A stretch of DNA of 64,000 nt from JBOHDX01 sp050700835 (lineage in GTDB: Bacteria > Actinomycetota > Actinomycetes > Propionibacteriales > Nocardioidaceae). The notes under the pieces were generated by a model that saw nothing but the letters and a program-made list of their open reading frames with translations, ran no database searches and was not told where the DNA came from. The stretch spans positions 23,514 to 87,513 of the forward strand of contig JBOHDX010000004.1 of assembly GCA_050700835.1 (NCBI GenBank), written 5' to 3'. The translations under genes and the position numbers were made by a program. Shown piece after piece: positions 34,408 to 43,646 of this stretch; within the stretch, counting starts at the first letter, position 1; each line of letters begins with the position of its first letter.

Positions 34408-35716
34408 ATGCAGGAAGTCTCGACCGCCCACACCACCTTGGCCGCCCTAGAGCGTGCCACGGGACTGCTGCGCGCGGCAGCCGACGCACCGTTGTGGCCG
34501 TTGTCCGACTCCGCGGTCACCGAGCTGCTGGATGCCGCCGCGGTCGCGCAGTCGGTGGCCGCCGCGGCTTCATCGTCAGCTCTGGCCGAGGCTCATCGTC
34601 GGGCCCTCGCCAGGCGGTCTGGGGCACCGTCCACGGCCGCGTGGCTCCGGCACCCGCCACCAGCTCGTGCCCAGCGCCGCCAAAGGTTCGGTCGAGCTGG
34701 CCACAGCCCTGCACACCGACGCGCTCGGGATCGAGCTCGCCGCCACGAGGGCGGCCCTTAGGTACGGGCGGGTTCGCGCCGCTCAGGCAGCAGCGATCGC
34801 CGGCGTGATCGCAGACGCACCGCGCTCGGCCACCGCAGAGGTCAAGACGGAGGCCGAAGCCCGACTCCTGCATGAGGCCAAGGCATTCAACGCGGCCGAG
34901 CTCGCGCGGTTGGGCACCACGATCTGGGAGCTGGTGGACCCTGACGCGGCCGATGCCGACGAAGCCGAGCGGTTGCGCCGTCAGGAGGAGCGGGCGTTCG
35001 CGTCCCGACGGTTGTCCCTGCCGCGACGGGGGGACGGGCTGACCGGCGTGGTCGGGCAGTTGGACGACGAGGGCGCGATGACCCTACGAACCGCGCTGTC
35101 GCCGCTGGCCAAGCCCCTACCGCGTGCCGCCGCCGGGCCGGACCCGCGATCATACGGCCAGAGGATGGCCGACGCGCTGGTCGAGCTGGCCCGCCGAGCG
35201 CTGGCCGGTGGCGACCTACCCGACGAAGGCGGCGAACGTCCGCAGCTGGTGATCACGATGCGGGAACAGACGTTGGCCGACGGCACCGGGCACGCCGTCG
35301 GCGGCAACGGCACACACCTGTCCGCCGAGGCGGCTCGCTGGATCGGGTGCGACGCCGACCACCGGTCGGCCGTCGTTGCTGGTCGAGTCCCGTTGCACGT
35401 GTCGCGGCGGCACCGCTTCTTCGGCGGAACCCTACGGATGGCACTGGTACTGCGAGACGGCGGCTGCGCCTTCCCCGGCTGCGATCGCCCTCCCGCCTGG
35501 TGCCAAGCCCATCACATCGTCCCCTGGCACCATGAAGGCGAGACCTCGCTGGCCAACGGCGTGCTGCTGTGTGGGCACCATCACCGGCTCGTCCATACCG
35601 CCGACTGGCACTGCCAGATGGCGGCCGACGGACATCCGGAGTTCCTGCCGCCCGCCTGGATCGACCCAGGTCGCAGACCGCTGCGCAACACCGTCCAACA
35701 CCGGCTCCGGACCTGA
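34408..35716 (+). pseudogene. frameshifted DUF222/13E12-family HNH endonuclease gene
   Basis: The N-terminal half starts at ATG 34408 (MQEVSTAHTTLAALERATGL) and runs in one frame to TAAWLR near 34649. The family match continues in the +1 frame (HQLVPSAAKGSVELATAL onwards) to 35716. One missing base near 34648-34650 restores a single protein of about 435 residues. The C-terminal HNH site is intact: GGCAFPGCDRP, CQAHHIVPWHHEGE and LCGHHHRLVH. These genes are multicopy in actinobacteria and sometimes mobile. It is broken as it stands, or the base is a sequencing error. Confidence 0.82.
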
Positions 35717-35746
35717 GACGCCCTCCCACACCGCCTACGCCAACAC

Positions 35747-36721
35747 TCACTCCGACACGTTCTCGGACACGTTCTCGGACGCGTTCTCGGGCAGCCCGAA
35801 GAGCCGCACCCCGTTGTCCCAGCAGACGGCGCGCAACCACTCGTCGCCGAGGTCGAGCCGGTCGAGCGACTCGATCTGGTGGGCGTACGGGTAGGGGATG
35901 TTCGGGAAGTCCGATCCGAGCAGGATCTTGTCGCGCAACGCCACGATCCGGGGCAGCCAGCGGTCTGGGAACGGCGCCATGGCCTCGAAGAAGTGAGTGA
36001 ACACCATCGTGGTGTCGAGGTATACCCGCTCGTACCGCTCGGCGAGGGCGATGAACTCGTCGTACTCCGGCGCTCCCATGTGCGCGATCACCGCGCACAG
36101 ACTCGGATGGGCCGCCAGCACGTCAGAGATCGGGCCGGGTCCGGTGTGCGCGTTCGGCACCGGACCTGAGCCGGCGTGGATCACCACCGGCAAACCGGAC
36201 TCCGCCAGGGCCGACCAGACCGGTTCCAGCAACGGGTCGCGAGGGTCGAAGTTCCCGACCTGCACATGCGTCTTGAAGACCTGCGCACCTGCCTCGATCC
36301 GGCGCGTCACCTCATCGCCGGCGCCCTCCTCCGGATAGAACGTCGCCGAGGACAGGCAACCGTCCGTGCGCGACGCGAAGGCCGCGGCCCAGTCGTTGAG
36401 GTACCCAGCTACCCCGGGGCGATGCGCGTACGGCAGGGCGCTGAACCATCGGACGCCGAGATCCCGCAGCCGTGCAACGCGCTCGTCGTCGGTGCCCTGG
36501 TAGGTCACCGGCCAGGGCCGGCCGATCAGCGGTCCGGCGGCGGCGAAGTGCTCCCAGACCCGGCTCATGATCGATGAGGGGAGGAAGTGCACATGCGCGT
36601 CCACGAGCCCGGGGATCCCGAGATCCCGGCACCAACCGGCGACGTCGGCGTCGGCGAGCGAAGACCGGTCGCTCGTGGCTGTCTGGTTCTCGCCCTGCGA
36701 CGATTCGGCGGTCGGGGTCAC
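35747..36721 (-). CDS. amidohydrolase family 2 metal-dependent hydrolase
   Basis: The 324-residue protein has the TIM-barrel amidohydrolase metal site: GLVDAHVHF near 39, VFKTHVQVG near 150, VVIHAGSG near 180, VIAHMGAPEYDEF near 211 and LLGSDFPNIPYP near 271 (metal Asp). It is of the ACMSD/uronate-isomerase-like branch that includes decarboxylases, so either hydrolysis or decarboxylation is possible. Its GTG start overlaps the smpB stop by four bases. The extreme C-terminus is a short amino-acid repeat, NASENVSENVSE, encoded by a 12-bp tandem repeat. Confidence 0.86.
   Translation of the reverse strand: MTPTAESSQGENQTATSDRSSLADADVAGWCRDLGIPGLVDAHVHFLPSSIMSRVWEHFAAAGPLIGRPWPVTYQGTDDERVARLRDLGVRWFSALPYAHRPGVAGYLNDWAAAFASRTDGCLSSATFYPEEGAGDEVTRRIEAGAQVFKTHVQVGNFDPRDPLLEPVWSALAESGLPVVIHAGSGPVPNAHTGPGPISDVLAAHPSLCAVIAHMGAPEYDEFIALAERYERVYLDTTMVFTHFFEAMAPFPDRWLPRIVALRDKILLGSDFPNIPYPYAHQIESLDRLDLGDEWLRAVCWDNGVRLFGLPENASENVSENVSE
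35754..35789. repeat. 12-bp tandem repeat at the amidohydrolase 3' end
   Basis: GACACGTTCTCG occurs twice (35754-35765, 35766-35777) and once as GACGCGTTCTCG (35778-35789). In the gene it encodes repeated S-E-N-V/A blocks at the C-terminus, ending two codons before the stop. It looks like a replication-slippage extension of the protein tail. Confidence 0.8.
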
Positions 36722-37194
36722 TCCACGCCCTTGGCGCGGCGGACCATGGCGCGCTGCGCCTCACGGTTGGCTTCCTTGGTCGCGAGTGCCTGCCGCTTGT
36801 CGTGGGTCTTCTTGCCGCGAGCGAGTGCGATCTCGACCTTCGCGCGGCCGTCCACGAAATACATCGCGAGCGGCACGATGGTGAGGCCGCGCTCGTTGAC
36901 CCGAGACGTCATCTTGTCGATCTCCGACCGGTGCAGCAGCAGCTTGCGGCGGCGGCGCGGCTCGTGGTTGGTCCAGGTGCCCTCGGTGTACTGCGGAATG
37001 TGCACGCCGAGCAGCCACATCTCGCCGCCCTCGATCTCGGCGAACCCGTCGACCAGCGACGCACGGCCGGCTCGCAGGGACTTCACCTCGGTCCCGGTCA
37101 GTACCAGACCCGCCTCGAAGGTGTCCTCGACGTGGTAGTCGTGGCGCGCCTTGCGGTTCTGCGCGATCATCTTGCGCCCGGACTCCTTTGCCAT
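36718..37194 (-). CDS. smpB: SsrA-binding protein SmpB
   Basis: Binds tmRNA and delivers it to stalled ribosomes. The 158-residue protein has the OB-fold core (QNRKARHDYHVEDTFEAGL, LTGTEVKSLRAGRASL, IPQYTEGTWTNHEPRRRRKLLLH) and a basic C-terminal tail starting ARGKKTHDKRQALATKE that mimics an anticodon arm. It lies in the same direction as ssrA, which is about 2.5 kb downstream. It is coupled by a four-base overlap to the amidohydrolase gene. Confidence 0.97.
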   Translation of the reverse strand: MAKESGRKMIAQNRKARHDYHVEDTFEAGLVLTGTEVKSLRAGRASLVDGFAEIEGGEMWLLGVHIPQYTEGTWTNHEPRRRRKLLLHRSEIDKMTSRVNERGLTIVPLAMYFVDGRAKVEIALARGKKTHDKRQALATKEANREAQRAMVRRAKGVE

Positions 37195-37243
37195 GGCGCC
37201 ATTGTTTCCTACTGGCCAGGCGGACGGCGACCCAGTTGGCGCG

Positions 37244-38563
37244 TCACAGCCAGGTCATGGGGTTCACCGTCACCCCGTTGACCAGCACCATGAAGTGCAG
37301 GTGGCATCCGGTCGACCAGCCGGTGGTCCCCGAGTACGCGACCAGCTGTCCGCGGTGCACCCACTGTCCCGGCATCGCCACGAACTTGCTCAGGTGGTTG
37401 TAGATGGTCACGAGATTCACGCCATTGACCGTGCCGTGGTTGACCAGCACCCGGTTGCCGTACGCCACGTTGTAGTAGTCGGAGATGACCCGTCCGGCCG
37501 CGGCTGCGTAGACAGGGGTTCCGCACGGGATGCCGAAGTCCGTGCCGTCGTGCAGCTCCCAGATGTGGATGATGGGGTTCAGCCGCATGCCGTACGGCGA
37601 CGTGATCGGACCGTTCGCCGGGAAGCTCAGATAACCTCCGCCCCGATGGATCGTCGGCGAGCGGTCGCGCCGGATCAGCCGTTGGATCTTGCGCTGCAGC
37701 CCACGTCGCTCGCTGCGCAGGCGGGCGATGCGGTGCAGTTCGACCTTCCTCGCCGCGCGCGCCTTGGCCGCGGCGACCCGCCGCTGCCCGACGAGCTGGT
37801 GGACCTTCGCGGTCTCGGCGGCCGCTTCGCGTTCCAAGGCCTGCTTGGTGACGAGGTTGCGGGCGGCTTCGGCTCGGCCCCGTGCCACCTCAGCCGTGAT
37901 CTGGGCAACCTCGGCCTTCTTGACCTCGAGCAGCGTCCGCGCCGCCGTGAGCCGGCCAAGAGTTGCACCTTCGGCGTTCATCATCGACGACGTGAGGCTG
38001 AGGTTCTCCGTTAGCTGGGACGGGTCCTGACCGGACAGGATGACGCCGAGACTGGTGAGCGTCGGGTCACCGCCTTGGTACGTCTGAACCACGAACTGCG
38101 CCGCGCGGCTTCGCTCGTCGCCCACCGCGGCCTCGCCTTGTGCCAGTGCACGTTTGGCGTCGTCGAGCCGGCGTACGGCGTCGTCCAGCTTCGCCTGCAT
38201 CTGGGCGTCGAGCACCTTGGCTGCGGTGAGCTGGCCGCGGGTGACGGCCAGGTGGTTCTGGGCTGCCGTCAGCGTCGCCTGCGCCTTTCGTAGTGCCGCG
38301 GTTGCGCGAATCAGAGTGCGGCTGACCTCGTCGAGATCCGCTTTAGCACCCTTGATCTGACTCGTCACGTGATGCTTGCGGTGCTTGAGCTTGTCCTTCT
38401 GGTCCGCCTGGCCCGGGGCAGCGATCGACGCGGTGAGGACGAGCGCCAGCACGGCGCTCAACAGGGCAACGCGCCGACGGTTGCGCGGACCTCGACCGGC
38501 GCGCAGTGCGCCCGACTCGTTGCTGGGGCGCTGGGAACGACCAAGGGGGAAGAGTCGAGCCAC
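37244..38563 (-). CDS. secreted coiled-coil M23 peptidase (EnvC/RipC-like)
   Basis: The 439-residue protein has an N-terminal export signal (VALLSAVLALVLTASIAAPG near 30), a long Ala/Lys/Arg coiled coil at residues 60-290, and a C-terminal LytM/M23 zinc peptidase domain with GIPCGTPVYAAAAGRVI, YNHLSKFV and STGCHLHFMVLVNG (zinc His). Proteins of this layout directly upstream or downstream of ftsEX are activated by that complex and cut septal peptidoglycan. The GTG at 38563 has AAAGG upstream; a GTG at 38602 is an alternative. Confidence 0.88.
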   Translation of the reverse strand: MARLFPLGRSQRPSNESGALRAGRGPRNRRRVALLSAVLALVLTASIAAPGQADQKDKLKHRKHHVTSQIKGAKADLDEVSRTLIRATAALRKAQATLTAAQNHLAVTRGQLTAAKVLDAQMQAKLDDAVRRLDDAKRALAQGEAAVGDERSRAAQFVVQTYQGGDPTLTSLGVILSGQDPSQLTENLSLTSSMMNAEGATLGRLTAARTLLEVKKAEVAQITAEVARGRAEAARNLVTKQALEREAAAETAKVHQLVGQRRVAAAKARAARKVELHRIARLRSERRGLQRKIQRLIRRDRSPTIHRGGGYLSFPANGPITSPYGMRLNPIIHIWELHDGTDFGIPCGTPVYAAAAGRVISDYYNVAYGNRVLVNHGTVNGVNLVTIYNHLSKFVAMPGQWVHRGQLVAYSGTTGWSTGCHLHFMVLVNGVTVNPMTWL

Positions 38564-38663
38564 AGGAAGGCCTTTGCTGTTGGCACCCGTAGGGGCGCAC
38601 ACGTCGGGCAGAGAGTCGCGAACCTCGATTCACCGGTAAGGAGGCCGTGCAGGCACTGATGGT

Positions 38664-38710
38664 GGTCACAGTGCCATGAGTCCCATGGGACTCCTGGGAC
38701 GCATGTGACC
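38664..38710. promoter_or_regulatory. nested palindrome upstream of the M23 gene
   Basis: Outer arms GGTCACA (38664-38670) and TGTGACC (38704-38710) enclose a perfect 16-bp palindrome, GAGTCCCATGGGACTC (38678-38693). It sits between the ftsX stop and the M23 start, so it could terminate the ftsEX transcript or be an operator for the M23 gene. The TGTGA/TCACA arms resemble CRP half-sites but are too far apart for a normal CRP site. Confidence 0.6.
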
Positions 38711-38756
38711 AATGACTTCCGTGACGGTAGCCGACTCCGCCGCTCAACCCGCGGAT

Positions 38757-39674
38757 TTAGACATCGAGGTAGCGACGTGTCATGACCAGCGTAGGTATCA
38801 ATGCGAGCAGCGCGGCGAAAATGAACACAATGCCTCCCGTGATCAAGGCTTCGTGCCAACCGACCCACGTCGTGACCCGCAGATGCTCACGCAGCTTGTC
38901 GATCACGATGAACTGGGTGAACGCTGCCAGGGCACCGCACGCGATGACACCGGCGATGAACGCCGCCAGCAACGACTCGAGCACGAACGGGAGCTGGATG
39001 TGCCAGCTCGAGGCGCCGACCAGCCGCATGATGCCGATCTCCCGCCGTCGAGCGAACGCCGCCAGCCGGATCGTGTTGGACACCTGCAGGATCGCCGCGA
39101 TGATCAGTGCTCCCGCCGTGCCCAGAGCGCCCCATCTCAGGTAGCCGAGCATGGAGTAGATCAGCGACAGCTGTTCGTGCAGGTCGAGCACCCCGGCAAC
39201 GCCCTGCATGCCCTTGACCTGGCTCTCCACGCCGCTGAACTGACGTGGGTCCTTGAGGGTGACGAAGTAGGAGTTCGGGAAGTCAGACGGTCGCACGGTC
39301 GAGAAGATCTGACTGCCACTGTTGCTCTGGTCGTACAACTGCTTGGCCTTGTCGTAGGACTCCTGGGACGTCTGGAACCGGATCGACTGAACTTCGGGGT
39401 TGCCCGTCAGCGCCTTCTTCAGCACGTCCTGTTGCTGGGTGGTCGCCGCGCCGTTCAGGCATGTCCCGGCAGTCGAGTTGTCAGCGCATAGCACCACCTG
39501 CAGCTGCAGCCGGTCGCCGAAGAACTGCTCGGTCTTGTCCGACTGCATCCAGATCATCAGGCCGACGCCCACAAGGACGAGCGACACGAAGGTGGTGAGG
39601 ATCAGGGACACCGTCATCGACATGTTGCGCTTGAGGCCGGTGCCGAGCTCGACGAAGACTTGCTTGATTTGCAT
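38757..39674 (-). CDS. ftsX: cell-division protein FtsX
   Basis: The 305-residue integral membrane protein has four segments: one near residues 20-44 (VSLILTTFVSLVLVGVGLMI), then a large extracytoplasmic loop that includes a Cys pair (LCADNSTAGTC), then three C-terminal segments (ALGTAGALIIAAILQV, SLLAAFIAGVIACGAL, ALITGGIVFIFAALLALI). REIGIMRLVGAS is the FtsX-type cytoplasmic coupling stretch. With FtsE it transmits ATP-driven changes to a periplasmic wall hydrolase, probably the M23 protein next to it. The ATG at 39674 gives the usual N-terminus; GTG at 39713 is possible. Confidence 0.94.
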   Translation of the reverse strand: MQIKQVFVELGTGLKRNMSMTVSLILTTFVSLVLVGVGLMIWMQSDKTEQFFGDRLQLQVVLCADNSTAGTCLNGAATTQQQDVLKKALTGNPEVQSIRFQTSQESYDKAKQLYDQSNSGSQIFSTVRPSDFPNSYFVTLKDPRQFSGVESQVKGMQGVAGVLDLHEQLSLIYSMLGYLRWGALGTAGALIIAAILQVSNTIRLAAFARRREIGIMRLVGASSWHIQLPFVLESLLAAFIAGVIACGALAAFTQFIVIDKLREHLRVTTWVGWHEALITGGIVFIFAALLALIPTLVMTRRYLDV

Positions 39675-39743
39675 GAGATCCCAGGTCGTCGGGGGCCGGT
39701 AGGCCCTGGTCACGAACCGCGACCGCGCGAGGCGGGCCGACGG

Positions 39744-40436
39744 TCAGGTCTGGTAGCCGTACACCCCGCGCGACTGGTCGCGGACGACCTTGCCGGCGTC
39801 GAGCTCGATCACGCGCTTGCGCATCTGGTCGACGATTCCGGAGTCATGGGTCGCCATCACGACCGTCGTGCCGGTGCGGTTGATCCGGTCGAGCAGCTTC
39901 ATGATGCCGACCGAGGTGGCGGGGTCGAGGTTTCCGGTCGGCTCGTCTGCGATCAGGATCATCGGCCGGTTGACGAAGGCGCGAGCGACGGCGACCCGCT
40001 GCTGCTCGCCGCCGGACAGCTCATTGGGCATCCGGCCGCCCTTGCCCTCCAGACCAACCAGCTCGAGGGTCTCGGGCACGACCCGGTTGATCACCGACTT
40101 GTGCTTGCCGATCACCTGCAGCGCGAACGCGACGTTCTCGCTGACGGTCTTGTTATCGAGCAGCCGGAAGTCTTGGAACACGGTGCCGATCTGGCGGCGC
40201 AGTCCGGGCACCTTCCAGCTGGCAAGCCGGTTGATCTCCTTCCCGGCGACGAACACTCGGCCAGACGTCGGGCGGGCCTCTCGGAGCACCAGCCGGAGGA
40301 ACGTCGACTTGCCCGACCCCGACGCGCCGACGAGGAAGACGAACTCGCCCTTCTCCACCTCAACGTCGACAGAATCGAGGGCGGCGTGCTGGCGCTGGCC
40401 GGGGTAGGACTTGGTGACTGTTTCGAATCGGATCAC
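39744..40436 (-). CDS. ftsE: cell-division ATP-binding protein FtsE
   Basis: The 230-residue ABC ATPase has GASGSGKST (Walker A) near 37, IGTVFQDFRLL (Q-loop), LSGGEQQRVAVARA (signature) near 141, ILIADEPTGNLDP (Walker B) and VVMATHDSGIVD (switch His). It is the cytosolic partner of FtsX, 69 bp upstream of it. The FtsEX complex controls septal hydrolases rather than transporting a substrate. Confidence 0.96.
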   Translation of the reverse strand: MIRFETVTKSYPGQRQHAALDSVDVEVEKGEFVFLVGASGSGKSTFLRLVLREARPTSGRVFVAGKEINRLASWKVPGLRRQIGTVFQDFRLLDNKTVSENVAFALQVIGKHKSVINRVVPETLELVGLEGKGGRMPNELSGGEQQRVAVARAFVNRPMILIADEPTGNLDPATSVGIMKLLDRINRTGTTVVMATHDSGIVDQMRKRVIELDAGKVVRDQSRGVYGYQT

Positions 40437-40563
40437 GTGAGGGCTGGGCCAGGTGTCGGGGACAGGGAAGGTTGTTCTCCGGCCGATCGCCGAGTGTACG
40501 TGTCGATCCTGGGGAGTCAGCGCAGGCTCGCGCGGCGGCGGATCGTCGGGCCTCGTACCCCCG

Positions 40564-41448
40564 TCACTCTGACTTGCGGAAGCTCGCCACCGCCAAGCTC
40601 ATCAGTCCGAGCGCACACGCGAGCACCAGCAGCAGCTGGATGCCGACCGGCACGTGCCAGCCGAACCAGGTGATGTCCGGCAGCAACCGCGCCCTTTCGG
40701 CTTGCGTCAGGTGCAGCTGCGCCAGCACCAGATGGCGCATGGGCTGCACGACGTACGTCAGCGGGTTGACCCGGGTGAGCACCGACAACCAGTACGGCAG
40801 ACCGTTGATCGGGAACAGCGACCCCGACAGGAACATCATCGGCGTGATCAGCAGCTGGCTGGCTGGCATGGCGGCCTGGATCGTCTTGATCCGGGTTGAC
40901 ATGACCACGCCGATCGACGTGAGCAGCAGTGCGCCCAGGAACAGGCAGCCGATCAGACCCAGCAGCATCCACGGGTCGTACGGCACGTCGACCAGTCCTG
41001 CCATGGCCAGCAGGATCAGGCTCTGCAGCGTCGCGACGATCGCCCCGCCGAGACACTTGCCGACAATGATCGAGGCACGCCCGATCGGTGCGACCAGCAT
41101 CTCGCGCAGGAAGCCGAACTCGCGGTCCCACACCAGCGAGATGCCGGAGAACGCGGCGGTGAACAACACCGAGGTCGCCAGTACGCCAGGGAACAAGAAC
41201 GTTCGGAAGCTGGTGTTGCCGCCGGTCGACACGATGCTGGACAGGCCGGTCCCCATGACAAACAGGAACAACAGCGGCTGGATGAGCATCACGAACATCC
41301 GGGTTCGGTCTTGCCCGAAGCGCAGCAGCTCGCGGCGCAGCACGACCCAGGTGGCGCGCACCTGGTGTCGCCAGCCGTGCGCGACCGACTCGAACGGCTC
41401 CCGGATCGGCTCCGGTTGCGGCCGGACGGTCTGCTCTGTCGTGGTCAT
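40564..41448 (-). CDS. ABC-2 type transporter permease
   Basis: The 294-residue membrane protein has six hydrophobic segments of the ABC-2 family, including LLFLFVMGTGLSSIV, a cytoplasmic FLREMLVAPIGRASIIVGKCLGGAI (coupling helix), ILLAMAGLVDVPY, and QLLLVLACALGLMSLAVASF. It pairs with the ATPase at 41448, with a one-base overlap (TGATG). The pair is of the drug/daunorubicin exporter type. The ATG at 41448 follows AAGGGGA. Confidence 0.9.
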   Translation of the reverse strand: MTTTEQTVRPQPEPIREPFESVAHGWRHQVRATWVVLRRELLRFGQDRTRMFVMLIQPLLFLFVMGTGLSSIVSTGGNTSFRTFLFPGVLATSVLFTAAFSGISLVWDREFGFLREMLVAPIGRASIIVGKCLGGAIVATLQSLILLAMAGLVDVPYDPWMLLGLIGCLFLGALLLTSIGVVMSTRIKTIQAAMPASQLLITPMMFLSGSLFPINGLPYWLSVLTRVNPLTYVVQPMRHLVLAQLHLTQAERARLLPDITWFGWHVPVGIQLLLVLACALGLMSLAVASFRKSE

Positions 41449-42425
41449 CAGCGTCCCCTTCCCTGCGCCCATGGCGGCAACCCCCGCCCACCGGCGGCCT
41501 CAGTGTCCCGGATGGTGCGCCCCGTGTAGGCCATGAACACGTCGTCCAGGCTCGGCCTCGTCACGGTGACGGAGTCGATCCGGGCGCCGAGCTCGGTGAA
41601 CAGGCGCGGCACGAAGTGCGAGCCCTGGGCAACGGCGAACGTCACCTGTCCCTCGTGCATGGCCGCCTCGACGCCCAGGCGGTCACGCAACCGCCGAATC
41701 GTCTCCTCATCGTCACCGCTGGTGAGCGCTACCCGGTCGGTTCCCACACTCGACTTCAGCGCCTCGGGAGTGTCCTCGACGACCAGCCGCCCGTCGTCCA
41801 TGATTGCGATCCGGTCGCAGTGCTCGGCCTCGTCCATATAGTGCGTGGTGACGAACACCGTGATCTCGCGCTGCTCCCGGAGATCGCGCAAGTAGTCCCA
41901 GATCGAGGTGCGCGTCTGCGGGTCGAGGCCGATGGTCGGTTCGTCGAGGAACAGCACCGCGGGCGCGTGGACCAGTCCGCGGGCAATCTCCAGTCGGCGC
42001 TTCATCCCGCCGGAGTAGTTCTGCACCCGGTCGCCACGTCGCTCGGTAAGCCCGACCATCTCCAGCACCTCGGTGATTCGCTTGGACGACTCGCCCTTCG
42101 GCACGCCGTACAAGTCCGCGTGGAACCGAAGGTTCTGGTCCGCGGACAGCTGCAGGTCCAACGTCTGTGCCTGGAAGACCAGGCCGATCCGCCGCCGGAC
42201 GTCGTCGCGCTGACGGACGACGTCGAAGCCCGCGACCCGCGCGTCGCCGCTGGTCGGGTTGCGGATCGTGCACAGCATCTCGATCGTGGTCGACTTGCCT
42301 GCCCCGTTGGGCCCGAGAAAGCCGTACGTCTCGCCTGGCTGTACGTCGAGGTCGATCCCCTTGACCGCCTCGACGCTGCCGTAGTTCTTCACCAGGCCCC
42401 TAGCCTGGACCGCCGCGTCGCTCAC
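41448..42425 (-). CDS. DrrA-type ABC transporter ATP-binding protein
   Basis: The 325-residue ATPase has GPNGAGKSTT (Walker A) near 39, QNYSGGMKRRLEIARG (signature), VLFLDEPTIGLDPQ (Walker B) and TTHYMDEAEHCDR (switch). The C-terminal extension of about 80 residues, with SVTVTRPSLDDVFMAYTGR, is typical of DrrA-like exporters. It energises the adjacent permease, probably for export of a hydrophobic small molecule or lipid. Confidence 0.93.
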   Translation of the reverse strand: MSDAAVQARGLVKNYGSVEAVKGIDLDVQPGETYGFLGPNGAGKSTTIEMLCTIRNPTSGDARVAGFDVVRQRDDVRRRIGLVFQAQTLDLQLSADQNLRFHADLYGVPKGESSKRITEVLEMVGLTERRGDRVQNYSGGMKRRLEIARGLVHAPAVLFLDEPTIGLDPQTRTSIWDYLRDLREQREITVFVTTHYMDEAEHCDRIAIMDDGRLVVEDTPEALKSSVGTDRVALTSGDDEETIRRLRDRLGVEAAMHEGQVTFAVAQGSHFVPRLFTELGARIDSVTVTRPSLDDVFMAYTGRTIRDTEAAGGRGLPPWAQGRGR

Positions 42426-42479
42426 CCCGTTGCTCCGTCCGTCGTCCGTGCCTCCCCGACAGAGTAGAAGGGGACGGGG

Positions 42480-43595
42480 CTAGCCGGCGGCCTTGTCGGC
42501 GCCACGCCGCCAGCGGATGCCGGCCTCGATGAACTCGTCCAGATCGCCGTCGAACACCGCAGCCGGATTGCCGGTCTCGTACCCTGTGCGCAGGTCCTTG
42601 ACCATCTGGTACGGGTTGAGCACGTAGCTGCGCATCTGGTCACCCCAGTTCGCGGTGACATCGCCACGCAGCTCGTCGAGCTGGGCCCGCTCCTCGGCGT
42701 GCTTGAGGGCGAGCAGCTTGGCCTTGAGGATCACCATGGCGCTGGCCTTGTTCTGCAGCTGGCTCTTCTCGTTCTGGCAGCTGACCACCGTGCCCGTGGG
42801 GATGTGGGTGATGCGGACGGCCGAGTCGGTCGTGTTCACGCTTTGACCGCCAGGACCGGACGAGCGGTAGACGTCGATCCGCAGGTCCTCCTCTGGAATC
42901 TCGATCTCGTCGGTCTGCTCGATCACCGGCACCACCTCGACTGCCGCGAACGACGTCTGCCGGCGACCTTGGTTGTCGAACGGCGAGATCCGCACGAGCC
43001 GGTGGGTCCCGGCCTCGACCGACAGCGTGCCGTAGGCGTAGGGCGCCTTGACCGCGAACGTCGCCGACTTCAGCCCCGCCTCCTCGGCGTAGGACGTGTC
43101 GTACACCTCGACGGCGTACTTGTGCCGCTCGGCCCAGCGGGTGTACATCCGCATCAGCATCTCTGCGAAGTCAGCGGCATCGACCCCGCCCGCGCCGGAC
43201 CGGATCGACACCAACGCGTCGCGCTGGTCGTACTCACCGGACAGCAGCGTGCGTACCTCGAGCGCCTCGACGGCCTTGCTGATCCGGTCGAGGTCGGTCT
43301 CCGCCTCGGCGAACGCGCCCGCATCCCCCTCCTCCACCGCGAGCTGGGCCAGGACACTGAGGTCGTCGAGGCGCTGACGCAGGCCCGTCACGCGCTCGAT
43401 CTCCGACTGCAACACCGAAAGCCGGCCGGTCACCCGCTGCGCGTTGGCCTGGTCGTCCCACAGGTCGGGCGCGGACACCTGCTGTTGGAGCTCTGCGACC
43501 TCCGCCTCCATCGCTGGTACGTCGCTGACCTGCTCGATCGTGTGCATCGTCGCGTCGAGCTGCTTGAGCTTGGTGTCGAACTCCGGGCCGGCCAC
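42480..43595 (-). CDS. prfB: peptide chain release factor 2
   Basis: Recognises UGA and UAA stop codons and triggers peptide release. The 371-residue protein has the tripeptide anticodon SPF in RISPFDNQGRR near 204 and the catalytic GGQ in SGPGGQSVNTTDSAVRI near 248. The reading frame is continuous from the start, so the programmed +1 frameshift of many bacterial prfB genes is absent, as is usual in actinobacteria. The start is GTG at 43595. Confidence 0.97.
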   Translation of the reverse strand: MAGPEFDTKLKQLDATMHTIEQVSDVPAMEAEVAELQQQVSAPDLWDDQANAQRVTGRLSVLQSEIERVTGLRQRLDDLSVLAQLAVEEGDAGAFAEAETDLDRISKAVEALEVRTLLSGEYDQRDALVSIRSGAGGVDAADFAEMLMRMYTRWAERHKYAVEVYDTSYAEEAGLKSATFAVKAPYAYGTLSVEAGTHRLVRISPFDNQGRRQTSFAAVEVVPVIEQTDEIEIPEEDLRIDVYRSSGPGGQSVNTTDSAVRITHIPTGTVVSCQNEKSQLQNKASAMVILKAKLLALKHAEERAQLDELRGDVTANWGDQMRSYVLNPYQMVKDLRTGYETGNPAAVFDGDLDEFIEAGIRWRRGADKAAG

Positions 43596-43646
43596 AAGGC
43601 GCAGCCTACGCGGTGCGGTGGGCGGCCATCCTGAGTCGGTGACCGA

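Noticed and set aside
38664..38710. Classical CRP/GlxR binding site
   Set aside because: The TGTGA and TCACA halves are 33 bp apart instead of 6 and point the wrong way.
38564..38756. Second c-di-AMP riboswitch before the M23 peptidase gene
   Set aside because: Wall-hydrolase genes often carry one, but the conserved ydaO blocks are absent; only palindromes are present.
42480..43595. Programmed frameshift in prfB
   Set aside because: One uninterrupted frame covers the whole protein and no slippery CTTTGA-type site is seen.
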